Part shown: positions 19,671-27,883 of the stretch, one piece after another
How the letters are laid out: the number at the start of each line of letters is the position of its first letter
How positions within the stretch are numbered: the stretch's first letter is position 1
NCBI GenBank assembly: GCA_003116975.1
Contig: BGKB01000038.1
Location: forward strand, 310,001-374,000
Origin: Aurantiochytrium sp. KH105
Taxonomy: Eukaryota > Sar > Bigyra > Thraustochytrida > Thraustochytriidae
Direction: 5' to 3'
DNA: 64,000 bases
Position numbers and translations under genes: made by a program
Notes under the pieces: generated by a model
What the model was told of the DNA's origin: nothing
The model's database searches: none
The model's input: the letters and a program-made list of their open reading frames with translations, nothing else

Positions 19671-21317
19671 TTACAGAATTGGAGATCTATTGAGAGCTTC
19701 AAGAGGGCTTGGTGACGAGTCCATGTTGGCTGTAATTTCTTCGATGGCCCGTTTGATTTCCTCAGCAAAGACGGCTGCAACCTGATCTGCCTTGGAAGAA
19801 GCTTGGCCTGGTGGCTTCTTCGATTTTTTGGTTCTTTTCGTTTTCTTTTTGGTCGCTCGCCTTGTTAGAGACTTGTTGTCCTCAGTTGATGGCCTCGTAG
19901 GATCAGATGCAGACAATTTCGACGTAATTCGCTTCGTTCTTGCCATGTCTTCGCTTGGCCTTGTACTAGTTCTTCTACGTGCGGGTTTCGACTCGCGCAT
20001 TGGGTGAGCTGCGCGAGCTCGCATGCTGTTCTCGCGCTCCGACGGCTCGCAATTCTCTCTTCCCGCAGGTGGGCGCGCGAGCTCGCCTGACTCCGCTGAA
20101 GCCGCCCGGTCTTCGTCCATCATGGCAAGCAAGTCCCCTTGAAATGCCATCATTCCAAGGGAGGCAACGAGCGAGCCGAGTTCGGGAGAAACTTGATGAC
20201 CACTCTGCCATTCAAGGATTGCCGCGGCAATAACACATACAGGGTATTCTTCGCCTGGGCGCCGGCTTGCGCCATGCTGGATCTCGTCCCCCGTGTTCTC
20301 GGGAAGCGCCCTTTGCAAGAGCCCAGCATCAGGAAAGGCACTTCGCTCCCGCAGTAAGGCGTCAAGACGTGCCACCATGACCTTGTCAAGGTTCCCTTGC
20401 AAGTCGATGACCGCAATCGCGTCGTTGGACTGCTCTAGGGCGTCGAGCAGAGCCAGAACGCCAGCCTTGGTAATGGAGTTATTTTGCAAGTTGATTGCGC
20501 CTATCCAGTCGTCCGCAACGAGCTCATGTGCAATAGCACGCCCGATTCCATCACCAAAGGAGTTGTTTGCGAGGTCGAGCGTGAGCAGCCCCATCATGGC
20601 AATCTCGTTGAACTCTTCTGGTTTGAGCAGCATAGCCTCGTGCATTCCGGTGCGACGGAGACTCTTGCCCCACCGCGCATCGCTTCGACGCTGTGCGTGG
20701 CAGCGAAGTACATGCGCCACAGCGCCCGCACTGCGGTCCGAGAGGGCACAATCAGCGAGGTCCAAGGTCTGGATTGATGCATTCTTGGCGAGGCCCAGGT
20801 GCATTGCCTTGAAGGCAGTGTCGCCAAGTTTTGATGCGCGAAACGATACTCGACGAAGTGCAGGCGCGTAGGCGAGACCTTCGCCAACTTCTCGCGCTCC
20901 TTCTGTGAGCAACTTGACCCCATGCAGTTGGAGCGCCACGACTTGGCTCGTGCTTGAACGAAGTCCGCGTTTGAGTGCTGTGCAGAGCGCCAAATTAGGT
21001 TCTGGTCGCGTCACCATGGGACCGGCCGCATCTGCGCGGCGAGCGCGACGTCTGGAGCCCGAAGATGAGTTTGCTGCACTGCCGAGCAAAAGTCGAACCT
21101 CGGTGACCTCGGCCTCGGCTGCGCGCCGGAGGAGTCCGTTCACCACGCGAAGTTCGTCTTCTGCGCAAGCTTCGAGATCTGCAAGCACCACGCCTTGCGC
21201 TAGACATCGCGTGTCCAGTGCGCCAGTGCTGCCGCTGCCTGGGCCGCGGCCTTGGCGCCCAACCTCGCGTTTCGCCTGGGCCAGCACGGCTTGTGCTGGG
21301 TGCATCGCGCTCGCCAT
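19671..21317 (-). CDS. CEP78-like leucine-rich repeat protein
   Basis: The 548-residue protein starts at ATG 21317 (MASAMHPAQ); the frame extends slightly upstream without an ATG. Residues about 110-330 form ribonuclease-inhibitor-type LRRs, including VALQLHGVKLL, LRRVSFRASKLGDTAF, IQTLDLADCALSDRSAGAV, LLTLDLANNSFGDGIG, IGAINLQNNSITKAG and IAVIDLQGN. The order of repeats, with a basic charged insert (RCHAQRRSDARWGKSLRR) before the repeat beginning GLLTLDL, resembles centrosomal protein CEP78, which sits on centrioles and helps control cilium assembly. The C-terminal third is basic and disordered (KKKTKRTKKSKK), then a short amphipathic helix. The LRR call is firm; the CEP78 assignment is by repeat pattern only. 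Confidence 0.55.
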   Translation of the reverse strand: MASAMHPAQAVLAQAKREVGRQGRGPGSGSTGALDTRCLAQGVVLADLEACAEDELRVVNGLLRRAAEAEVTEVRLLLGSAANSSSGSRRRARRADAAGPMVTRPEPNLALCTALKRGLRSSTSQVVALQLHGVKLLTEGAREVGEGLAYAPALRRVSFRASKLGDTAFKAMHLGLAKNASIQTLDLADCALSDRSAGAVAHVLRCHAQRRSDARWGKSLRRTGMHEAMLLKPEEFNEIAMMGLLTLDLANNSFGDGIGRAIAHELVADDWIGAINLQNNSITKAGVLALLDALEQSNDAIAVIDLQGNLDKVMVARLDALLRERSAFPDAGLLQRALPENTGDEIQHGASRRPGEEYPVCVIAAAILEWQSGHQVSPELGSLVASLGMMAFQGDLLAMMDEDRAASAESGELARPPAGRENCEPSERENSMRARAAHPMRESKPARRRTSTRPSEDMARTKRITSKLSASDPTRPSTEDNKSLTRRATKKKTKRTKKSKKPPGQASSKADQVAAVFAEEIKRAIEEITANMDSSPSPLEALNRSPIL

Positions 21318-22135
21318 CTCGCTCACCAAAAGCAGACAAGCCAAGGAGCAAGTGAGCTGCAGCACGCTGCGAGAGCTTTACGCACGCGCGCCTCCTGCGC
21401 TGCGCTGCGCGAGTTTGTTTCGAGGGTCGTGTGCCGCGCGTGTTGTCCTCTGCTGCCGCCGCCGCCGAGCATACGTGCGCCAAGGTCTGACTGACAGTGA
21501 CTGTCTTTCGAAGTAGGATGGTATAGTAACCGTAAAAGGGGATAAAAATCGGCGGTTGGGTTGGGAAAAAAATAGAGATGCCAAGGCCTAGGCTTATAGC
21601 CTGGCAAGGATTGTCGGTCTTCCGATGCTGGACGGCTTCTCTTGCAATTACTTCAACATGAATGATCGTGGAGTGAGTTACTTTGGGTCTGACACTGCTT
21701 GAAGAAACCTCTCCGTCATCGTCATCATCAGGCAAAACGTAGACCTATACCTACCTACACATTCATTATTATTATCGCTCATCGTCAGAGGCTCAACCAA
21801 GAAGTTGGCTGGCCTTGATGACGCGTGAGGTTTTGGGGGAAAAAAAGAAAAGAAAGAAAAAAGAAGAGCAGGGTCACAGCAACAAACACGTCACAGGGCG
21901 CGCAGCGAAGAGACAAGCCTCATTCACCAGATGTACCCATTTGGACAGAGAGATGCCCGACGACGGACGGACGAGAAGAAGAAGTAGTAAACACCTCTCT
22001 TGTTTTTCTGAAAAAGGTTCTCCTCTTCTTTCTTGAAAGTAAGAAGAAGAGGAAAAGAAGAAGAAGAAGAAGAAAAGGGAAGACCACTTCTTGCGCGCGT
22101 ACATGTGCTTCTCGCTCGCGTCATATTCAAGGCAA
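21318..22135. other. Region between CEP78-like and mitochondrial carrier genes
   Basis: Both neighbours are on the minus strand, so this holds the promoter of the CEP78-like gene and the 3' flank of the carrier gene. Purine-rich AAGAAG runs occur near 22040-22080. No supported gene was found. Confidence 0.45.
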
Positions 22136-23002
22136 TTAGATGCTCTCGAGGCCAAAAATGTTGCGCAGGAATTCAAAGACGACAAGCTGGCCCGTAGCCT
22201 GAGGGCCGAAACGAGCCCACATCATGAAGCTGCCGCGGTACAGGGAGAGAGGGCCGTCCTTCTTGACGGTCTGCACGACGCAGTCCACAAGACCATTGTA
22301 CTCTGATGCGCTGGCGTTCATGAGCTTGGTGCGGATCATATCGATGGGGGCAACGGCCAGAGTCATTGCGACACCGGCGCAGGCAGAGGCGAGGAAGACG
22401 GTGCGCGGGTCCTTGCGCGGGAGACCAGTCTGTTCGACCACAAAGCCCTTGGAAACATCAAAGACAGCGAGCTTGGTGCCGTTAAGCACGCAGGCGCGGA
22501 GCGCATTTGCCGAGAGACCACGCCAGAAGCCCGTGATGCCGCGCTCCTGGTGCACGTTGCTAATGGCGGAACCGAGCGAGACGGACTTGCCCGTGTTGGA
22601 GATCATGCGCGTCTTGAGCACGTCAAAAGGGTTTCCGAAGAAGGAGCCGAGCACGCCAGCAGCGGATCCCGAGGCGAACTTGAGCGCAAAGGGGAGCTCC
22701 TTCTTCGTGTCGGTGCCCTCGGTAAAGTAGACGCTCTTGACGACGTTCTTGATGGGCTGGTAACAGCCGAGCTTGATCGAGGTGTACGCGGCCTCACGGC
22801 AGAGCGCGGCGGGCAGGCCCTTGTACAGCGACCGTACGCCCTCCTCCTTGACCATGGCGGTGATGCTGAAGTTGCTGTTGATCTGCATCCGCGTCTTGAC
22901 CATGTCGATCGGGTGCGTGCCGTTCACCACGATGATCGCCGTCGCGCCGGCGAGGCCCATCTCCTTGGCCAGCTCCATGAGCGGGCTGCCCTCGCCGCCC
23001 AT
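22136..23002 (-). CDS. Mitochondrial carrier (SLC25) family protein
   Basis: A 288-residue protein starts at ATG 23002 (MGGEGSPLM), the usual size for the family; the long in-frame extension upstream is GC-rich repeat sequence and is excluded. The three-fold repeat is clear, each with a PxD/ExxK/R signature: HPIDMVKTRMQ, NPFDVLKTRMI and APIDMIRTKLM. Each is followed by a GxxxLYKG/FWRG/LYRG-type motif before the even-numbered helix. The closest layout is the dicarboxylate/oxoglutarate/uncoupling-protein branch, but substrate-contact residues cannot be assigned safely by eye. It would exchange a metabolite across the inner mitochondrial membrane. Upstream lies a 1.5-kb GC-rich region with TGCC arrays. 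Confidence 0.85.
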   Translation of the reverse strand: MGGEGSPLMELAKEMGLAGATAIIVVNGTHPIDMVKTRMQINSNFSITAMVKEEGVRSLYKGLPAALCREAAYTSIKLGCYQPIKNVVKSVYFTEGTDTKKELPFALKFASGSAAGVLGSFFGNPFDVLKTRMISNTGKSVSLGSAISNVHQERGITGFWRGLSANALRACVLNGTKLAVFDVSKGFVVEQTGLPRKDPRTVFLASACAGVAMTLAVAPIDMIRTKLMNASASEYNGLVDCVVQTVKKDGPLSLYRGSFMMWARFGPQATGQLVVFEFLRNIFGLESI

Positions 23003-23049
23003 CTTCCCTGCGCGCTTCCTTCTTCTCCTCCGCTCGCAGCCGCGCCTCC

Positions 23050-23091
23050 TGCCTGCCTGCCCCTGCCTGCTGCCTGCCTGCTGCCTGCCTC
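23050..23091. repeat. TGCC tetranucleotide array (imperfect)
   Basis: TGCC units interrupted by CC or C lie starting about 50 bases upstream of the carrier start codon, likely within the 5' UTR. Confidence 0.85.
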
Positions 23092-23488
23092 GAGCGAGCG
23101 AGCGCGCGCGCGGAGCGTGCGTGTCCGAGCGTGCGATGGCGTTCTGCTGCCCGCGTCTGCCGCCGGTCCTCCTCTTCCTCCCTCCCTCCCTTGCGTCGCT
23201 ATCTCTCCGTCTCTCTCTCTCCCTGCCCGCGCCGCGAGAGCCCGCTCCTGGCGAGGCGGTTGATTTGTACTCGCCTGGCGGGGCTGGCTGCGGCAGAGAG
23301 AGAGAGGCGGAGCGGCGGCGCGGCGTGCGCGGCGTGCACGGCAGGCAGGCAGGCAGGCAGGGCTCGCCGCCCCCCGCGGCGAGGCAAATGGAGGCATGGA
23401 TGGATGGGCGCCTCTTTTGTGGTCCCGCTCGGCGACGCTCGGCCCCGAGCGCGCCGACGCGCGGGCGGGCGGGCGCGCTCGGCGGCCT

Positions 23489-23523
<35 letters not shown>

Positions 23524-23524
23524 C
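23489..23524. repeat. TGCC tetranucleotide array (near-perfect)
   Basis: About nine tandem TGCC units lie 0.5 kb upstream of the carrier start. A GGCA array (the same motif on the other strand) is at 23338-23362 and a TGTC/TGCC array at 23976-24001. Confidence 0.85.
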
Positions 23525-24528
23525 AGCTGCCCGCGCGCTGCGGCTGGCCAGAGGCCGGGCGCGGGCGGCGGCGGAGAGAGATGCAGGGAGGCGCAGGGCG
23601 GCCTCGGCAGCGTCGCGGCTCGCAGGGCGGGGCGCGACGTCGAGCGCCGCGGCGCGAGGACGGGTGCGGCACGCGCTGGCGCCTTCGCAGGCCGGAGAGG
23701 CACGCAGAGAAAGGCCTGCCCGGGCCCGTCGGGCAGCTCGGGTCGCCGTCGCGTCGCGGGCGGGCGGGCTGGCTTGGAGCGACGCGACGATGACGGCGAC
23801 GGGGAGGGCGACGAGGCCCGCGCGGGCTCTTCCAGGTACAGATCGATTTTGTGATGATGATACGCACCTCGGCGTGCGGCCAGCACCAGCGGCGAGAGGT
23901 GCAGGGGATAGACGACGAGGCTCAAGCAAGCACGCGAACTAGAACCTCGCGGAGACTTGCTTGCCTGCAGCGGCCGTCTGTCTGCCTGTCTGTCTGTCTG
24001 TCCACGACGCGACCCGGCCCGGCGAGGTCGTCTTGCCTTGGCAGGCCTCGCCGTCTAAACAGGATAAGATTGTGACCCGTCAGCGAGAGTCGACCTGTGT
24101 GACCCACCCGGCATCCGCAGCTGGCCCTAGCAGGTTGGTTGGGCCCACTTGTGGGACTGACGCACCAGACCCGACCCGCACGACCTGAACTGCCAAGAAG
24201 CGCGTCCCGCTTCTCACAACAGGGAGGAACAAAGGACCGGGCGGAACCAGAACAACGCAAAGACAAAGAGTCGCTTGTAGGTCTTGCACAAAGTTTACCT
24301 ACGCGCAGGGCACATCGAGAGAAATTCAACCAAGGCGGACGTGCCTCTGCCCCTGCTGACTGACTCGGCCCGCGTGTGCCGCCAAGTGCCATAGCCGCAG
24401 CCGCAGCCGCTCGTCTGGCTGGGCGATTGGTTCCTCCTTGGAAGCGCCATGATAAATAAAGAGAGATGAGACAGGGCAATCCAGGATGACGTCAGCTTGC
24501 GCTGATAGCAGCAGCAGCTACAGCTAGC

Positions 24529-25974
24529 CTAGCTCTTCTCCGGAATATTCTCGTTCTTGTTTCCATCTCCATCTTCGTCTTCGTCCTCGTCCTCGTCTAC
24601 AAAGCTAATGTCAAGCTCGCGATCTGGGTATACTGTCCTTAGCATCGCCAGAGTCCGGTCAAAGAGACCTTGAACCTGGTCCACGGGCGTGTAGTCGAGG
24701 AGATCCGAGGAAGACTTGGCAATCGTGACAATACTTGGCTCCTGGGCTGAAGCTGAGACCGAAAGCAAGAGCTCGCGCAAGTGCGCAAAGAGCGAGTCAA
24801 GCTCCGATTCCGAAGAACGGTGGTGTGGCAAGTCAAGATTTGGGCCGCAGGAAGCGATCAGCGCACGAGTTTCCGCCGAAGCGCCCCGCACGAGATCTAC
24901 AAAGGCCTCAACAACCTCGGACGGACCCTTGTCGTGGGCGACGTCGGCGCCGGGCTCAAAGCATGCACACAGCGCGGCAGACGCCTGCGACGTAGCCTCA
25001 GTTGGCATACCAGGCCCGGCATTATCCACCACAGCAGAAAGGAGTGCGGCAATCGCGTCGTCGTGCTTGCGCTTGGCAGCGTCGTATCGGGTCTTGAGCG
25101 GATCATGTTCTTGCGCAGCGACACTTGCCTCGCTCTCTGGAACGCGAAGCTGCCGCGCGCGCTCGAGACGACGCCACGCAAGAGTCTCGCCGGCATAGAC
25201 CTCTTGGCACAGCGTAGCAGCCTTGACGCCCAGCTTGGTCTGGAGATCCACATAGAAAGGATTGTTGACAGAAAAGTAGTCGAGACAAATGTCCAAAACC
25301 CATGGCCTGTCTCCGCAGACTTGAACAAAGGCTTGCGGGGTACACGTGGCGGCCCCGGCCACAAGGATCTCTACACTCTTGGCCCCCTGCAAGTCCTCAA
25401 CTGGGCATGTCAAGCCTTCATCCTCATAATAAGGTGTTCGCCATGTGACGCGGAGCGGTCCACCATTGACGCGCTCATCGTCTTCAGTAATGATCTCGTC
25501 GGCGGAACACCCTGGCGCCTTGCCGACCTTGAACTCCCATTGTCCATCGGGAAGCTGGTCGGCCCACGTCGGTCGAAGCCACACGAGACGCTCGAGGTGG
25601 CCCGCGTACACAGCGGGAAGGATAAACTCTGCAATTCCGGTCTCGGACTTGGCCAGCTCCCAGTGAAGCTCGCGTGGTTTAAAAACAAGGTCTGCAGGCA
25701 TCCGAGGCGGCACCATGAGGTCTGGATGCGAGTCGATGTGCAGCATGGCCAGCCCGGAAAACGCCACCTCGCCCACGCGGATCGCCGCGTGCAGGCTCTC
25801 CAAGGCCTCGTTGTGGTCTCCCGACACGTACAAGGGCAGCGTCTTGATCTTCTTCTCGGCCTCGCCCTCTTTCTCGCCAGCCGCCCCGCCGGCGCGCTGG
25901 CGTCGGCGCTTGGCGAGCACGCGCACCTCCTCGGGCGCCAGCGTCCCCGTCGCGCGCTGCATCTTCGACGCCAT
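24529..25974 (-). CDS. UPF0489 (C5orf22-type) protein
   Basis: The 481-residue protein starts at ATG 25974 (MASKMQRATG). The family core is evident: LPLYVSGDHNEALESLHAAI near residue 50, LHIDSHPDLMVP, HWELAKSETGIAEFILPAVYAGHLERLVWLRPTW and later WVLDICLDYFSVNNPF. The conserved Asp/His motifs (GDHNE, HIDSHPD, DICLDYFS) are arranged like the metal ligands of ureohydrolase-fold enzymes. An arginase-like metal site is an inference; the family has no firmly established activity that I know. The C-terminus ends in an Asp/Glu repeat and an Asn-rich tail. The gene is divergent from the TGS1 fusion gene, with 202 bases between start codons. Confidence 0.8.
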   Translation of the reverse strand: MASKMQRATGTLAPEEVRVLAKRRRQRAGGAAGEKEGEAEKKIKTLPLYVSGDHNEALESLHAAIRVGEVAFSGLAMLHIDSHPDLMVPPRMPADLVFKPRELHWELAKSETGIAEFILPAVYAGHLERLVWLRPTWADQLPDGQWEFKVGKAPGCSADEIITEDDERVNGGPLRVTWRTPYYEDEGLTCPVEDLQGAKSVEILVAGAATCTPQAFVQVCGDRPWVLDICLDYFSVNNPFYVDLQTKLGVKAATLCQEVYAGETLAWRRLERARQLRVPESEASVAAQEHDPLKTRYDAAKRKHDDAIAALLSAVVDNAGPGMPTEATSQASAALCACFEPGADVAHDKGPSEVVEAFVDLVRGASAETRALIASCGPNLDLPHHRSSESELDSLFAHLRELLLSVSASAQEPSIVTIAKSSSDLLDYTPVDQVQGLFDRTLAMLRTVYPDRELDISFVDEDEDEDEDGDGNKNENIPEKS

Positions 25975-26176
25975 CTCTCGCCGAGGTCCCTGCTCTCTCG
26001 CCTGCCTGCCTGCGCCGACCGCCGCCGCCGCCGCCGCCACGGCCCCGAGCGAGGGCGGGCGCGGCCGCGCAAGCTCGCTTCGTGTTCTGCTTCCGCGCGA
26101 GGCTCGCTCGGTGGTCGCCGAGCCTGCCTGCCCACGACGCCTGCCCGTCTGGGTCTGTAGCAGAGCGGCCTCGGCC
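25975..26176. promoter_or_regulatory. Short divergent promoter region
   Basis: Only 202 bases separate the start codons of the UPF0489 gene (minus) and the TGS1 fusion gene (plus). Both promoters and both 5' UTRs must fit here or overlap the genes. The sequence is GC-rich with a CCG microrepeat; no TATA box is visible. Confidence 0.5.
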
Positions 26177-27592
26177 ATGGCGGCCCCCGCGCGCGGCTCG
26201 GTGCTCTTGCGCTGCGACCGCCCGCTGCGCGTGGAGCTCGAGGACGGGGCGCGGCTCGAGGGCGTGGTGCTGACGCTGGACCCCGAGACCGCGCTGGTGT
26301 ACCTGCTCGAGCCCCCGGGGGCCGTGAGTGTTTTCGCGCACGTGGACTGCGCCAGCGCCGAGGACCTCGCCGAGGACCACGCGGTCTGGGCGTGGTGGGC
26401 GGACCTGCAGGCCAAAGCCCGCTCGCGTCGCGAGGAAACAGAGGCAGCGCTAGGCGCCGTCCAAGGTCTCGACCCGGCGCAATGCAAAGCGCTCGCGTCC
26501 ATGCCCGTACGTGTCTCTGAAAACGAGGTTGCCCTCTTTGCTGAAAATGTCCTCGCTCTTGAAGTGAGCCCTGCCGGCGCTCTCGAATGCAAGGCGCCTC
26601 GACGCGGCGTCGATGCCCGCCTTGAGAATCTGCTCTTTGACGCCAACAATGAGGCATTGACTGGAACCAAGAACGCAAAAAAGAAATCCAAAGGATCAAA
26701 ACGCAATAAACAACAAACTGCAGCAAAGATTGAGTCAGGACCCCTGGGCGAACTACGTTTCGATCAAAAACGAGCCCTCGGCCCTGACTGTACCCTGTAT
26801 CAAACCCAAGTGGCGCTTCCACGCTATTCTGCCTTCGCACCGGGCGTCACGAACATGGGCGCGGGCGATTTCCACCCAGATTCAGGCGTGCCACGAAAGT
26901 ATTTCGCACAAAGATACAGGCTTTTTTCCCGATTTGATGAGGGTATCAAGATGGATCAAGAGTCATGGTACTCGGTGACACCTGAGAGCATTGCCGAACA
27001 CATTGCCGAGCGATGCCGAAGCAATATTGTTGTGGACGCCTTTGCCGGCGCCGGTGGCAACGCCATTCAGTTTGCTTTTACATGCGAGCACGTTATTGCA
27101 ATTGAGATTGATCGCGAGCGCCTTGAGATGGCACGGCACAATGCACGCGTCTACGGCGTTGAGGATCGAATTGAGTTCATCTTGGGCGACGCTATCCAGA
27201 TTCTCGCCATGCTCGCCGAAAGAGGGACCCCTGTTGACGCAATTTTTATCAGTCCGCCGTGGGGTGGGCCTGCATACCAAAACGTCGACGCTTTCTTATT
27301 TGAGCACATTCGTGTCAATGACCTTGATTGCACCGCACTCTTTCACGCAGCTGCTCGGGTGTCCCCAAATGTAGCCATTTATGTACCTCGGAACACCGCC
27401 TTGAATGAGTGCGCGCGTCTCGGTGTTAAACGAGTCGAGTTCGAGCAGCACGTAATTGACGAGCGTGTGAAAACGTGCTGCATCTACACAGGCGATCTCC
27501 TTGCAAAGCATACGCTGGGCCTTCTTCGTGAGATGGCTGAGTCTGATGCCCCTGAAGAGACTTTGCAAATTTGTGAAGAACAGACGCAATGA
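26177..27592 (+). CDS. TGS1: Trimethylguanosine synthase fused to a Gemin6-like Sm domain
   Basis: The 471-residue protein starts at ATG 26177 (MAAPARGS). The C-terminal half is TGS1, which turns the m7G cap of snRNA and snoRNA into the trimethyl form. KYFAQRYRLFSRFDEGIKMDQESWYSVTPESIAEHIA leads into the SAM-binding VVDAFAGAGGN (near residue 285), IEIDRERLEMARHNA, IEFILGDA and the catalytic SPPWGGP (near residue 358). The N-terminal 150 residues look like Gemin6. An Sm-like segment, RVELEDGARLEGVVLTLDP through VSVFAHV and EDLAEDH, is followed by a second small domain resembling the Gemin6 C-terminal AD domain (MPVRVSENEVALF to RLENLLFDAN). A lysine-rich linker (KNAKKKSKGSKRNKQQ) joins the two. 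The TGS1 assignment is firm; the Gemin6 part is by motif only. Confidence 0.88.
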   Translation: MAAPARGSVLLRCDRPLRVELEDGARLEGVVLTLDPETALVYLLEPPGAVSVFAHVDCASAEDLAEDHAVWAWWADLQAKARSRREETEAALGAVQGLDPAQCKALASMPVRVSENEVALFAENVLALEVSPAGALECKAPRRGVDARLENLLFDANNEALTGTKNAKKKSKGSKRNKQQTAAKIESGPLGELRFDQKRALGPDCTLYQTQVALPRYSAFAPGVTNMGAGDFHPDSGVPRKYFAQRYRLFSRFDEGIKMDQESWYSVTPESIAEHIAERCRSNIVVDAFAGAGGNAIQFAFTCEHVIAIEIDRERLEMARHNARVYGVEDRIEFILGDAIQILAMLAERGTPVDAIFISPPWGGPAYQNVDAFLFEHIRVNDLDCTALFHAAARVSPNVAIYVPRNTALNECARLGVKRVEFEQHVIDERVKTCCIYTGDLLAKHTLGLLREMAESDAPEETLQICEEQTQ

Positions 27593-27883
27593 ACCAACTT
27601 CGTGGACTGCAAAGCTACGAGCGGGTTCCTGTAGCTAGGTTACCATCAGAATGCGCTTGTCTTAACATCGCAAAAGGCGATTAAAATTTTTGTTCACAAG
27701 TTACATTTCATCGTGAATTTGTCGATCGGTTTCGATTCTATCTCTTCACAAGCGAATAAGTCATTTACATAGTGCTGCGCACGTTTCACGTACATTGGAA
27801 ACCTGAAAATTCCTTGGTTTTTCTTGTGGCTGAACTGCACCACCGGCACAACGATCGAGTCTTCAAATAGGAGATACAATTTA

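Larger units (their letters stand above)
23003..24528. other. GC-rich upstream region of the carrier gene with TGCC arrays
   Basis: No supported gene lies here. Four arrays of TGCC/GGCA/TGTC units occur at about 23050-23091, 23338-23362, 23489-23524 and 23976-24001. All long ORFs in this stretch are open only because the DNA is GC-rich and repetitive. The region carries the promoter of the carrier gene and the 3' flank of the UPF0489 gene. Confidence 0.55.

Noticed and set aside
22136-23929. A 597-residue version of the mitochondrial carrier
   Set aside because: The extra 309 N-terminal residues are Arg/Ala/Pro-rich read-through of TGCC/GGCA repeats. The ATG at 23002 gives the standard 288-residue carrier.
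24529-26706. A 725-residue version of the UPF0489 protein
   Set aside because: The extension overlaps the first 530 bases of the TGS1 fusion gene antisense and has no conserved sequence; ATG 25974 fits the family start.
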